A DNA stretch of 64,000 nucleotides from Mercurialis annua (GCF_937616625.2 NC_065576.1:25280628-25344627), one strand, 5' to 3'; positions 14,401 through 27,769 are shown, counted from the first letter of the stretch. The notes: a model not told the origin generated them from the letters alone. A program made the numbers and translations.

Positions 14401-14593
14401 CGACATACTAATCTAGCGAATTTTTGCGAAAACTTTGAGTAATATAACCTAACCATGCTTAAGGTAATCGGAACGACGCGTTAGAGAGACTTGTGACGTG
14501 ACATACTAATCTAGCGTCGCTTTTCACGCACACTTTGCATAATATAACCTAACCATGGATAGGTAATCGAAACGACGCATATGAGAGACTTGT
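11420..14593 (-). repeat. Type D block, mostly full-length monomers near consensus
   Basis: Monomers from about 11,420 to 11,800 are close to consensus and evenly spaced near 99 bp. Later ones are more diverged. Short units are rare (about 12390, 13320 and 14065). I see no clear higher-order period by eye. The block ends at the orientation switch. Confidence 0.55.
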
Positions 14594-14606
14594 ATGTCGC
14601 GTTAAA
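14590..14606. other. Orientation-switch junction between array arms
   Basis: A minus-orientation monomer breaks off within GAGACTTGT (ending about 14594). It is followed by ATGTCGCG running straight into TTAAAAGTGACACT, which is plus-orientation sequence. The GCG can be assigned to either side, so the join may use about 3 bp of microhomology plus a few filler bases. Left of the join is a type D monomer; right of it is the tail of a type C block. No foreign DNA lies at the join. It could be a real inversion breakpoint or an assembly join. Confidence 0.9.
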
Positions 14607-14760
14607 AGTGACACTAGAATAGTATGTCGCGTCACAAGTCTCTTTAACGCGTCGTTCCAATTACCTATGCATGGTTAGGTTATTTTATGCAAAGTGTGCG
14701 TGAATAGGGACGCTATATAAGTATGTCGCATCACAAGTCTTATTAAATCGTCGTTCCGAT
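14594..14760 (+). repeat. Tail of a type C block next to the junction
   Basis: GCGTTAAAAGTGACACTAGAA and then GGGACGCTATATAAGTATG (about 14707) are type C variants. The following TCTTATTAAATCGTCG variant is found again at about 47,107 just ahead of the type A block, so this is the C-to-A transition cut by the orientation switch. Confidence 0.65.
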
Positions 14761-17700
14761 TACCATGATTATCTCGCGTCACAAGTCTCTTTAACGCGTC
14801 GTTCCGATTACCTCTAAGCATGGTTATATTACGCAAAGTGTCCTTGAAAAGTGACTTTAGATCAGTATGTCGCGTCTCAAGTCTCTCTAACGTGTCATTC
14901 CGATTTCCTAAGCATGGTCAGGTTATATTACGCAAAATGTGCGTGAAAAGTGAAACTAGATTAGTATGGGCGTCTCAAGTCTCTCTAACGCATCGTTCCA
15001 ATTTCCCCAGCATGGTTCGGTTATATTACGGAAAGTGTACGTACAAACTGACGCTAGATTAATATGGCGCATCTAATGTCTTTTTAACGCATCGTTCCGA
15101 TTACCTAAGCATGGTTAGGTTATATCACGCAGCGTGTGCAAGAAAAATGACAATCGTGGCTTAAGTGCATTAAACGCGTCGTTCCAATTACTTAAGCATG
15201 GTTAGGTAATATTACGCAAAGTGTGCGTGAAAAATGACAGTAGATTAGTATGTCGCATCTTAGGTCAATCTAACTCATCGATCCGATTACCTAAGCATTG
15301 TTAGGCTATATTATGCAATGTGTACGTGAAAAGTGACGCTAGATTAGTATATCGCGTCTCAAGTCTCTTTAACGCGTCGTTTTGATTACCATGCTTATGT
15401 CGCGTCACAAGTCTCTCTAACGGGTCGTTCCGATTTCGTAAGCATGGTTACGTTATATTATGCAAAGTGTGCGTACAAAGTGACGCTAGATTAATATGGC
15501 GCGTCTAAAGTGTTTTTAACGCGTCTTTTCAATTACCATGCTTATGTCGCGTCAGAAGTATCTCTAACACATCGTTCCGATTACCTAAGCATGGTTTGGG
15601 TATGTTACCCAAAGGGTGCGTGAAAAATGACAATTGATTAGTATGTCGCGTCTCAAGTCCATTTAACGCGTCATTGCAACTACTTAAGCATGGCTAGGTA
15701 ATATTACGCAATGTGTGCGTGAAAAATGACAATAGATTAGTATGTCGCGTGTTAGGTCAATCTAACGCGTCGTTCCAATTACCTAAGCATGGTTAGGTTA
15801 TATTATGCAATGTGCACGTGAAAATTGACACTAGATTGGTATATCGCGTCTCAAGTCTCTTTAACGCGTCGTTTTGATTACCATGCTTATGTCGCGTCAC
15901 AAGTCTCTCTAACGGGTCGTTCCGATTACCTAACAATGGTTAGGTTATATTACGCAAAGCGTGCGTGAAAAGTAAAAATAGATCAGTATGTCGTGTCTCA
16001 AGTCTCTTTAACACGTCATTCCGATTACCCAAGAATGGTTAGGTTATATTGCGCAAAGTGTGCGAGAAAAGTAATGCTAGATTAGTATGTCGCTCTCCAG
16101 TCTCTTTAACGTGTCGTTCCAACTACCTAAGCATGGTTGCGTTATATTACGCAAAATGTGCGTGAAAAGTGAAACTAGATTAGTATGGGCGTCTCAAGTC
16201 TCTCTGACGCGTTGTTCCAATTTCCTCACCATGGTTAGGTTATATTACGCAAAGTGTGCGTACAAACTGACGCTAGATTAATATGGCGCGTCTAATGTCT
16301 TTTTAACGCATCGTTCCGATTACCTAACTTATGTCGCGTCAGAAGTATCTCTAACACATCGTTCCGATTACCTAAAGCATGGTTTGGTTATGTTACCCAA
16401 AGGGTGCGTGCAAAATGACAATTGATTAGTATGTCGCGTCTCAAGTCCATTTAATGCGTCATTCCAACTACTTAAGCATGGCTAGGTAATATTACGCAAT
16501 GTGTGCGTGAAAAATGACAATAGATTAGTATGTCGCGTGTTAGGTCAATCTAACTCGTCGTTCCAATTACCTAAGCATGGTTAGGTTTTATTATGCAATG
16601 TGTACGTGAAAATTGACACTAGATTGGTATATCGCGTCTCAAGTCTCTTTAACGCGTCATTTTGATTACCATGCTTATGTCGCGTCACAAGTATCTCGAA
16701 CGGGTCGTTCCGTTTACCTAAGAATGGTTAGGTTATATTACGCACAGTGTGCGTGAAAAGTAACAATAGATTAGTATGTCGCATCTCAAGTCTCTTTAAC
16801 GCGTCGTTCCGATTACCCAAAAATGGTTAGGTTATATTACGCAAAGTGTGCGAGAAAAGTAATGCTAGATTAGTATGTCATATCACAAGTCTCTCTAACG
16901 CGTCATTCCAATTTTCTAAGCATGGTTACGTTATATTACGCAAAGTGTGCGTACAAAGTGACGCTAGATTAATATGGCGCGTCTAAAGTCTTTTTAACGC
17001 GTCTTTTTAATTACCATGCTTATGTCGCGTCAGAAGTCTCTCTAACACATCATTCCGATTACCTAAGCATGGTTTGGTTATATTACCCAAAGGATGCGTG
17101 AAAAATGAAAATAGATTAGTATGTCGCGTCTCAAGTCCATTTAACGCGTCATTCCAACTACTTAAGCATGGTTAGGTAATATTACGCAATGTGTGCGTGA
17201 TAAATGAAAATAGATTAGTATGTCACGTCTTAGGTCAATCTAACTCGTCGTTCCAATTACCTAAGCATGGTTAGGTTTTATTATGCAATGTGTACGTGAA
17301 AATTGACACTAGATTGGTATATCGCGTCTCAAGTCTCTTTAACGTGTCGTTTTGATTACCATGCTTATGTCGCATCACAAGTCTCTCTAACGGGTCGTTC
17401 CGATTAACTAACAATGGTTACGTTATATTACGCAAAGAGTGCGTGAAAAGTAAAAGTAGATTAGTATGTCGCGTGTCAAGTCTCTTTAACGCGTCGTTCC
17501 AATTACCCAAGAATGGTTAGGTTATATTGGGCAAAGTGTGCGAAAAAAGTAATGCTAGATTAGTATGTCGCGTCTCCAGTCTCTTTAACGCGTCCTTCTG
17601 ATTACCTAAGCATGGTTACGTTATATTACGCTAGGTGTCCGTGAAAGGTGACGCTAGATTAGTATGTCGCGTCTCAAGGCTCTTTAATGCGTCGTTCCGA

Positions 17701-17990
17701 TACCTGATCATGGTTGTTATATTATGCAAAGTTTGCGTGATAAGTGATGCTAGATTAGTATGTCGCGTCTTAAGTATCTCTAACACGTCGTTTCAATTTA
17801 CCATGATTATGTCGCGTCACGAGTCTCTCTTACGCGTCGTTCCGATTACCTTATGCATGGTTAGATTATAGTATGCAAAGTGTGCGTGAAAAGTAACAAT
17901 AGATTAGTATGTCGCGTCTGAAGTCTCTTTAACGCGTCATTACCATTACCCAAGCATGGTTAGGTTATATTACCCAAAGTGTGCGTGAAA
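14760..17990 (+). repeat. Type A block 1, right arm
   Basis: The block opens with ACCATGATTATCTCGCG and CCTCTAAGCATGG, then TCCTTGAAAAGTGACTTTAG at 14841. That marker recurs at 47211 and 60888. Short units with ATGCTTATGTCGCG at 16671, 17016 and 17361 are spaced exactly 345 bp, and 15538 to 15883 is also 345. Other variants are AAGTCCATTTAACGCGTC and TTAGGTCAATCTAACTCGTC. Confidence 0.65.
15391..15443 (+). repeat. Short unit with flipped core, right arm example
   Basis: ATTACC is followed by ATGCTTATGTCGCG. The next core ATGG begins at 15444, 53 bp later instead of 99; the preceding monomer is also shortened by about 5 bp, so the net addition is 48 bp. The stretch CCATGCTTA is the reverse complement of the normal TAAGCATGG. 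The segment from the core through GATTAG is missing. Confidence 0.85.
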
Positions 17991-19815
17991 AGTGACTAGA
18001 TTAGTATGTCGTATCTCAAGTCTATTAAACGCGTTGTTCCGATTACCTAAGCATGGTTAGGTTATTTACGCAAAGCGTGTGTCAAAAGTGGCGCTATATT
18101 ATTATGCCGCGTCTCAAGTTTGTTTAACGTGTCGATCAGATTACTTAAGCATGGCTAGGTTATATTACACAAAGTGTGCGTGAAAAGTGATGCTAGATTA
18201 GTATGTCCTGTCTCAAGTCTCTTTAACGCGTCATTCCGATTACCTAAGCATGGTTAGGTTATATTACGCAAAGTGTGTGTTAGTATGATTTGTCTCAAGT
18301 CTCTTTAAAGCGTCGTTTCGATTACCAAGCTTATCTCGCGCCACAAGTCTTTTTAACGCGTTGTTCCGATTACCTATGCATGGTTAGGTTATATTACGCA
18401 AAGTTAGCGTGAAAAGTGACGTTAAATCAGTATGTCGCGTCTAATGTCTCTCTAACCCGTCGTTTCAATTTCCTAAGCATGGTTAGGTTATATTATGTAA
18501 AGTGTGCGTGAAAAGTGACACTAGAGTATAGTATGTCGCGTCTCAAGTCTCTCTAACGCGTCGTTCCGATTTCCTAAACATGGTTAGGTTATATTACGCA
18601 AAGTGTGCGTAAAAGGTGACGCTAGAGTAATATGGCGCGTCTCAAGTCTTTTTAACGCGTCGTTTTGATTACCATGCTTATGTCGCATCACAAGTCTCTC
18701 TAACGCGTCGTTCCGATTACCAAAGTGTGCGTGAAAAATGACAATAGATTAGTATGTTGCGACTCAAGTCCATTTAAAGAGTCGTTCCAATTACTTAAGC
18801 ATGGTTAGGTTATATTATGCAAAGTTTGCATGAAAAATGACAATAGAATAGTATGTCACAACTTAAGTCTATCTAACTCGTCGTTCTGATTACCTTAGCA
18901 TATGGTTAGGTTATATTACGCAAAGTGTGCGTGAAAAGTAACAATAGATTAGTATGTCGCGTCTGAAGTCTCTTTAACGCGTCGTTACGATTACCCAAGC
19001 ATGGTTAGGTTATATTACGCAAAGTGTGCGTGAAAAGTGACTAGATTAGTATGTCGCATCTCAAGTCTATTGAACGCGTCGTTCCGATTACCTAAGCATG
19101 GTTAGGTTATATTACGCAAAGGGTGCGTGAAAAGTGACGCTAGATAAGTATGTCGTGTCTCAAATCTCCTTAACGCGTTGTTCCGATTACCTAAGCATGG
19201 TTAGGTTATTTACGCAAAGCGTGTGTCAAAAGTGACGCTATATTATTATGCCGCGTCTCAAGTCTGTTTAACGTGTCGATCGGATTACCTAAGCATGGCT
19301 AGGTTATATTACACAAAGTGTGCATGAAAAGTGACGCTAGATTAGTATGTCGCGTCTCAAGTCTCTTTAATGCGTCGTTCCGATTACCTAAGCATGGTTA
19401 GGTTATATTACGCAAAGTGTGCGTAAAAAGTGACACTAGATTAGTATGGCGCGTCTCAAGTCTCTTTAACGCGTCGTTTCGATTACCATGCTTATGTCGC
19501 GTCACAAGTCTCTTTAACGCGTTGTTCCGATTACCTAAGCATGGTTAGTCTATATTATGCAAAGTGTGCATAAAAAATGACAATAGATTAGTATGTCGCA
19601 TCTTAAGTCTATTTACGCGTCGTTCAGATGACTTAAGCATGGTTAGGTTGTGCGTGAAAAAAGACAATTGATATGTATGTCGCGTGTTAAGTCTATCTAA
19701 CGCGTCGTTCTGATTACCTAAGCCTTGTTAGGTTATTTTACGCAAGGTGTGCGTGAAAAGTGACGCTAGATTAGTATGTCGTGTCTCAAGTCTCTTTAAC
19801 GCATCATTTCGATTA

Positions 19816-19826
19816 CCATGCTTAGG
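19816..19826. repeat. Flipped core CCATGCTTAGG in a short unit
   Basis: Eleven bases match the reverse complement of the normal CCTAAGCATGG, joined to TCGCGTCACACG. Further right-arm copies of this long form lie at 24794, 31600, 35242, 44004 and 54119, all in type B context. The long form is the best evidence that the core was inverted rather than merely truncated. Confidence 0.8.
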
Positions 19827-20289
19827 TCGCGTCACACGTCTCTCTAACTCGTCGTTCTGTTTACCTAAGCAGGATTAGGTTATATTACGCAAAGTGTGCG
19901 TGAAAAGTGACGCTAGAATAGTATGTCCAATCTCAAGTCTCTTTAACGCGTCATTTCGATTATCTAAGCATGGTTATGTTATATTACACAAAGTGTGTGT
20001 TAGTATGATTTGTGTCAAGTCTCTTTAAAGCGTCGTTTCGATTACCATGCTTATCTCGCGTCACAAGTATCTTTAACGCGTTGTTCCGATTACCTATGCA
20101 TGGTTAGGTTATATTACGCAAAGTTTCCGTGAAAAGTGACGTTAAATCAGCATGTCGCGTCTAATGTCTCTCTAACGCGTCGTTTCAATTTCCTAAGCAT
20201 TGTTAGGTTATATTACGTAATGTGTCCGTGAAAAGTGACACTAGAGTATATGTCGCGTCTCAAGTCTCTCTAACGCGTCGTTCCGATTT

Positions 20290-20305
20290 CCTAACCATGG
20301 TTAGG
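20290..20305. repeat. Perfect 16-bp palindrome version of the core
   Basis: CCTAACCATGGTTAGG, same perfect form as at 10046, here in the plus-orientation arm. Confidence 0.85.
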
Positions 20306-22109
20306 TTATACTACGCAAAGTGTGCGTAAAAAGTGACGCTTGATAAATATGGCGCGTCTCAAGTCTTTTTAACGCGTCATTTCGGTTACCATGCTTATGT
20401 TGCATCACAAGTCTATCTAACGCGAAAAATGACAATAGATTAGTATGGTGCGACTCAAGTCCATTTAAAGAGTCGTTCCAATTGCTTAAGCATGGTTAGG
20501 TTATATTACGCAAAGTGTGCGTGAACAATGACAATAGATTAGTATGTCGCGACTTAAGTCTATCTAACTCGTCGTTCCGATTACCTTAGCATGGTTAGGT
20601 TATATTATGCAATGTGTGCGTGAAAAGTGATGCTAGATTAGTATGTCGCGTCTCAAATCTCTTTAACGCGTCGTTCCGATTACCTAAGCATGGTTAGGTT
20701 ATTTACACAAAGCGTGTGTCAAAAGTGACGCTAGATTATTATGTCGGGTCTCAAGTATGTTTAACGCGTCGATCGGATTACCTAAGCATGGCTAGGTTAT
20801 ATTACGCAAATTGTGCGTGAAAAGTGATGCTAGATTAGTATGTCGCGTCTCAAGTCTCTTTAACGCATCGTTCCGATTATCCAAGAATGGTTAGGTTATA
20901 TTACGCAAAGTATGCAAGAGAAGTAATGCTAGATTAGTATGTCGCGTCTCAAGTCTATTTAACGTGTCGTTCCGATTACCTAAGCATGGTTAGGTTATAT
21001 TACACAAGGTGTGCGTGAAAGTCCTAGATTAGAATGTCCCGTCTCAAGGATCTTTAATGCGTCGTTCCGATTACCTAAGTATGGTTGTTATATTATGCAA
21101 AGTTTACATGAAAAGTGATGCTAAATTAGTATGTCGCGTCTCAACTGTCTTTAACGCGTCGTTTCGATTACCATGCTTATGTCGTGTCACAAGTCTCTCA
21201 AACGCGCCGTGTGACAAGTAACAATAGATTAATATGTCACGTCTAATGTCTCTTTAGCGCATCGTTACGATTACCTAAGCATGGTTAGGTTATATTACGC
21301 AAAGTGTGCTTGAAAAGTGACTAGCTTAGTATGTTGCATCTCAAGTCTATTTAACGCGTCGTTCCGATTACCTAAGCATGGTTAGGTTATATTATGCAAA
21401 GGGTGCGTGAAAAGAGACGCTAGATTAGTATGTCGCGTCTCAAATCTCTTTAACGCTTCGTTACGATTACCTAAGTATGGTTAGGTTATTTACACAAAGA
21501 GTGTGTCAAAAGTGACGCTAGATTATTATGCCGGGTCTCAAGTTGTTTAACGCGTCAATCGGATTACCTAAGTATGGCTAGGTTATATTACGCAAATTGG
21601 GCGTGAAAAGTGACGCTAGATTAGTATGTCGCGTCTCAAGTCTCTTTAACGCGTCGTTCCGATTACCTAAGCATGGTTAGGTTATATTACGAAAAGTGTG
21701 CGTAAAAAGTGACGCTAGATTAGTATGGCGTGTCTCAAGTCTCTTTTACCCGCCGTTCCGATTACCATGCTTATGTCACGTCACAAGTTTCTTTAACGCG
21801 TTGTTCCGATTACCTAAGCATGGTTAGGTTATATTATGCAAAGTGTGCATAAAAAATGACAATAGATAAGTATGTCGCATCTCAAGTCTATTTACGCGTC
21901 GTTCAGATTACTTAAGCATGGTTAGGTTGTGCATGAAAAAAGAAATTAGATAAGTATGTCGCGTCTTAAGTCTATCTAACGCGTCGTTCTGATTACCAAA
22001 GCCTTGTTAGGTTATTTTACGCAAGGTGTGCGTGAAAAATGACGCTAGATTAGTATGTCGTGTCTCAAGTCTCTGTAACGCATTATTTCGATGACCATGC
22101 TTAGGTCGC

Positions 22110-23150
22110 GTCACACGTCTCTAACGCGTCGTCCCGTGTTCCTAAGCAGGGTTAGGTTATATTACCCAAAGTGTGCGTGAAAAGTGACGCTAGAATAGTA
22201 TGTCCAATCTCAAGTCTCTTTAACGCGTCGTTTCGATTATCTAAGCATGGTTAGGTTATATTATGCAAAGTGTGTGTTAGTATGATTCGTCTCAAGTCTC
22301 TTTAAAGCGTCGTCTCGATTACCATTCTTATCTCGCGTCACAAGTCTCTTTAACGCGTTGTTCCGATTACATAATCTTAGGTAGTGTGCGTGAAAAGTTA
22401 CGTTAGATCAGTATGTCGCGTCTCAAGTCTTTCTAACACGTCGCTTCAATTTCCTAAGCATGGTTAGGTTATATTACGCAAAATGTGCGTGAAAAGTGAC
22501 ACTAGAGTGTAGTATGTCGAGTCTCAAGTCTCTCTAACGCGTCGTTCCGATTTCCTAAGCATGGTTAGATTATATTACGCAAAGTGTGCGTAAAAAGTGA
22601 CGCTAGATTAAAATGGCGCGTCTAAAGTCTCTCTAACGCGTCGTTCCGTATACCTAAGCAGGGTTAGGTTATATTACGCTAAGTGTGCGTGAAAAGTAAC
22701 GCTAGAATAGTATGTCCAATCTCAAGTCTCTTTAACGCGTCGTTTCGATTATCTAAGCATGGTTAGGTTATATTACGCAAAATGTGTGTTAGTATGATTC
22801 ATCTCGAGTCTCTTTAAAGCGTCGTTTCGATTACCATGCTTATCTCGCATCACAAGTCTCTTTAACGCGTTGCTCCGATTACCTATGCATGCTTAGGTTA
22901 TATTACGCAAAATTTGCGTGAAAAGTGACGTTAAATCAGTATGTCGCGTCTAATGTCTCCCTAACGCGTCGTTTAAATTTCCTAAGCATGGTTAGGTTAT
23001 ATTACGGAAACTGTGCGTGAAAAGTGACACTAGAGTATAGTGTCGCGTCTCAATTCTCTCTAACACGTCGTTCCGATTTCCTAAGCATGGTTAGGTTATA
23101 TTACGCAACGTGTGCGTAATAAGTGACGCTAGATTAATATGGCGCGTTTC
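22110..23150 (+). repeat. Local ~512-bp duplication inside type B block
   Basis: TGTCCAATCTCAAGTCTC occurs at 22201 and 22713 (step 512). The following ordered series also repeats: the GTGTGTGTTAGTATGATTC monomer, a TCTCGCG-type short unit, a TTTCAATTTCC monomer, and one with GACACTAGAGT. Copy 1 has a partial deletion at about 22370-22385 (ATAATCTTAGGTAGTGTGCG) that copy 2 lacks. A related deletion occurs at about 27412-27435. Confidence 0.65.
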
Positions 23151-26100
23151 AAGTCTTTGTCACGCGTCGTTTCGAATACCATGCTTATGTCGCATCACAA
23201 GTCTCTCTAACGCGTCGTTCCGATTACCAAAGTGTGCGTGAAAAATGACAATAGATTAGCATGTTGCGACTTAAGTCTATCTAACTAGTTGTTCCGATTA
23301 CCTTAGCATGGTGAGGTTATATTATGCAATGTGTACGTGAAAAGTGATGCTAGATTATGTTGCGTCTCAAATCTCTTTATCGCGTCGTTCCGATTACCTA
23401 AGCATGGTTAGGTTATTTACACAAAGCGTGTGTCAAAAGTGACGCTAGATTAGAGTGCCGGGTCTCAAGTCAGTTTAACTCGTCGATCGGATTACCTAAG
23501 CATGGCTAGGTTATATTATGCAAATTGTGCGTGAAAAGTGATGCTAAATTAGTATGCCGCGTCTCAAGTCTCTTTAACGCATCGTTGCGATTATCCAAGA
23601 ATGGTTAGGTTATATTACGCAAAGTGTGCGAGAGAAGTAATGCTAGATTAGTATGTCGCATCTCAAGTCTATTTAACGCGTCGTTCCGATTACGTAAGCA
23701 TGGTTAGGTTATATTAAGCAAGGTGTGCGTGAAAGGTGACGCTAGATTAGAATGTCCCGTCTCAAGGCTCTTTAATGTGTCTTTCCGATTACCTATGTAT
23801 GGTTGTTATATTATCCAAAGTTTACGTGAAAAGTGACGCTAGATTAGTATGTCGCTTCTCAACTGTGTTTAACGCGTCGTTTCGATTACCATGCTTATGT
23901 CGCGTCACAAGTCTCTCTAACGCGCTGTTCCGATTACCTTATGCATAGTAGTATGTCATGTCTAAAGTCTCTTTAGCGCATCGTCACGATTACCTAAGCA
24001 TGGTTAGGTTATATTACGCAAAGTGTGCGTGAAAAGTGACTAGTTTAGTATGTCGCATCTCAAGTCTATTTAACGCGTCATTCCGATTACCTAAGCATGG
24101 TTAGGTTATATTACGCAAAGGGTGCGTGAAAAGAGACGCTCGATTAGTATGTCGCGTCTCAAATCTCTTTAACGCATGGTTAGGTTATTTACACAAAGCG
24201 TGTGTCAAAAGTGACGCTAGATTATTTTACCGGGTCTCAAGTCTGTTTAACGCGTCGATCGGATTACCTAAGCATGGCTAGGTTATATTACGCAAATTGT
24301 GCGTGAAAAGTGACGCTAGATTAGTATGTTGCGTCTCAAGTCTCTTTAACGCGTCGTTCCGATTACCTAAGCTAGTTAGGTTATATTACGCAAAGTGTGC
24401 GTAAAAAGTGACGCTAGATTAGTATGGCGCGTCTCAAGTTTCTTTAATTCGTTGTTTCGATTACCATGCTTATGTCGCGTCACAAGTCTCTTCTATGCGT
24501 TGTTCCGATTACCTAAGCATGGTTAGGTTATATTACTCAAAGTGTGCATAAAAAATGACAATAGATTAGTATGTCGCATCTCAAGTCTATTTACGCGTCA
24601 TTCCGATTACTTAATCATGGTTAGGTTGTGCGTGAAAAAAGACAATAGATTAGTATGTCGCGTCTTATGTCTATCTAACGCGTCGTTCTGATTACCTAAT
24701 CCTTGTTAGGTTATTTTACGCAAGGTGTGCGTGAAAAGTGACATTAGATTAGTATGTCGTGTCTCAAGTCTCTTTAACAATTCATTTCGATTACCATGCT
24801 TAGGTCGCGTCACACGTCTCTCTAACGTGTCGTTCCGATTACCTAAGCAGGGTTAGGTTATATTACGCAAAGTGAGCGTGAAAAGTGACGCTAGAATAGT
24901 ATGTCAAATCTTAAGTCTCTTTAACGCGTCGTGTGAATATCTAAGCATGGTTAGGTTATATTAAGCAAAGTGTGTGTAAAAAGTGACGCTAGATTAGTAT
25001 GATCCGTCTCAAGTCTCTTTAAAGCGTCGTTTCGATTATCATGCTTATCTCGCGTCACAAGTCTCTTTAACGCGTTGTTCCGATTACCTATGCATGCTTA
25101 GGTTATATTACGCAAAGTTTGCGTGAAAAGTGACGTTAAATCAGTATGTCACGTCTAAAGTTTCTCTAACGCGTCGTTTCAATTTCCTAAGCATGGTTAG
25201 GTTATATTACGTAAAGTGTGCGTGAAAAGTGACATTAGAGTAGTATGTCGCGTCTCAAGTCTCTCTAACGCGTCGTTCCGATTTACTAAGCATGGTTAGG
25301 TTATATTACGCAAAGTGTGCGTAAAGTGTGACGCTAGATTAATATGGAGCGTCTCAAGTCTTTTTAACGCGTCGTTTCGATTACCATGCTTATGTTGCAT
25401 CACAATTCTCTCTAACACGTCGTTCCGATTACCAAAGTGTGCGTGAAAAATGACAAAACATTAGTATGTCGCGACTCAAGTCCATTTAGCGAGTTGTTCC
25501 AATTACTTAAGCATGGTTTGGTTATATTACGCAAAGTGTGCGTGAAAAATGACAATAGATTAGTATGTCACGAACTAAGTCTATCTAACTCGTCGTTCCG
25601 ATTACCTTAGCATGGTTAGAATATATTATGCAATGTGTACGTGAAAAGTGATGCTAGATTAGTATGTCGAGTCTGAAGTCTCTTGAACGCGTTGTTTTGA
25701 TTACCATGCTTATGTCGTGTCACAAGTCTCTCTAATGGGTCGTTCCGATTACCTAAGAATGGTTAGGTTATATTAAGCAGAGTGTGCGTGAAAATTAACA
25801 ATTGATTAGTATGTCGCGTCTCAAGTCTCTTGTTCCGATTATCCAAGCATGGTTCGGTTATATTACGCAAGGTGTGCGTGAAAGGTGACGCTAGATTAGA
25901 ATGCCCCGTCTCAAGGCTTTTTAATGCGTCGTTCCGATAACCTAAGTATGGTTGTTATATTATGCAAAGTAAACGTGAAAAGTGACGCTAGATTAGTATG
26001 TCGCGTCTTAACTGTCTTTAACGCGTCGTTTCGATTACCATGCTTATGTCGCGTCACAAGTCTCTCTAACGCGTCGTTCCGATAAACTTAAGCATGGTTA

Positions 26101-26480
26101 GGTTATAGTACGTAAAGTGTGCGTGCAAAGTAACAATAGATTAGTATGTCACATCTCAAGTCTCTTTAACGCGTCGTTACGATTACCTAAGCATGGTTAG
26201 GTATATTACGCAAAGTGTTTGTGAAAAGTAACAATAGATTAGTATGTCGCATCTCAAGACTATTTAACGCGTCGTTCCGATTACCTATGCATGGTTAGGT
26301 TATATTACGCAAAGGGTGCGTGAAAAGTGACGCTAGATTAGTATGTCGCGTCTCGGATCTCTTTAACGCGTCGTTTTGATTACCTAAGCATGGTTAGGTT
26401 ATTTACGCAAAGCGTGTGTCAAAAGTGACGCTAGATTAGTATGTTGCGTCTCAAGCCTGTTTAACGAGTCATTCCAATTA

Positions 26481-26496
26481 CCTAAGCATGCTTAGG
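26481..26496. repeat. Perfect 16-bp palindrome version of the core
   Basis: CCTAAGCATGCTTAGG, perfect through the alternative change. A second copy lies at 26727-26742 in the same block. Confidence 0.85.
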
Positions 26497-27769
26497 TTAG
26501 ATTAAGCAAAGTGTGCGTGAAAAGGGACACTAGATTAGTATATCGCGTCTCAAGTCTCTTCAACGCGTCATTCCGATTACCTAAGTATGGATAGGTTATA
26601 TTACGCAAAGTGTGCGTAAAAAGTGATGCTAGATTAGTATGGCGCGTCTCAAGTCTCTTTAACGCTTTGTTTCAATTACCATGCTTATGTCGCGTCACAA
26701 GTCTCTCTAACGCGTTGTTCCGATTACCTAAGCATGCTTAGGTTATATTACGCAAAGTGTGCGTAAAAAATGACAATAGATTAGTATGTTGTGTCTCAAG
26801 TCTATTTAAGTCGTTCCGATTACCTAAGCATGGTCAGGTTATATTACGCAAAGTCTGCGTGAAAAATGACAATAGATTAGTATGTCGCGTCTTAAGTCTA
26901 TCTAACGCGTCGGTCTGATTACCTAATCATGGTTAGGTTATATTACGCAAGGTGTGCGTGAAAAGTGACGCTAGATTAATATGTCGTCTCAAGGCTCTTT
27001 AATGCGTCGTTCCGATTACCTAAGCATGGTTAGGTTATATTATGTAAAGTTTAAGTAACAAGTGACGCTAGATTAGTATGTCGTGTCACAAGTCTCTTAA
27101 ACGCATCGTTTCGATTACCATGCTTAGGTTGCGTCACACGACTATCTAAGGCGTCGTTCCGATTACCTAAGCATGGTTAGGTTAAATTACCCAAAGTGTG
27201 CGTGAAAAGTGACACTAGATTAGTATGTCCTGTCTCAATTCTCATTAACGCGTCGTTTCGATTATCTAAACATGGTTAGGTTGTAATACGCAAAGTGTGC
27301 GTAAAAAGTGACGCTAGATTAGTATGATTCGTCTGAAGTCTCTTTAAAGTGTCGTTTCGATTACCATGCTTATCTCGCGTCACAAGTCTCTTGAACGCGT
27401 TGTTCCGATTACATAATCATGGTTAGGTAGTGTGCGTGAAAAGTGACGTTAGATCAGTATGTCGCGTCTCAAGTCTTTCTAACACGTCGTTTCAATTTCC
27501 TAAGCATGGTTTGGTTATATTACGCAAAATGTGCGTAATAAGTGACGCTAGAATAGTATGGCGCGTCTCAAGTTTCTTTAACGCGTCGTTTCAATTACCA
27601 TGCTTATGTCGCGTCACAAGTCTCTTTAACACGTTTTTCCGATTACCAAAGCATGTTTAGGTTATACTACGCAAAGTTTGCGTAAAAAATAACAATTGAT
27701 TAGTATTTCGCGTCTCACGTCTATTTACGCGTCGTTCCGATTAGCTAAGCATGGTTAGGCTATATAACG

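Larger units (their letters stand above)
1..14593 (-). repeat. Left arm of array, monomers in minus orientation
   Basis: All monomers here read CCTAACCATGCTTAGG and CACGCACACTTTGCG on the + strand, the reverse complement of the right arm. I saw no full-length monomer in the opposite direction inside this arm. Short units do contain the flipped core, as described separately. The arm holds blocks of types B, A, C, B and D in + coordinate order. Read on its own strand this becomes D-B-C-A-B, the same cyclic order as the right arm. Confidence 0.95.
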
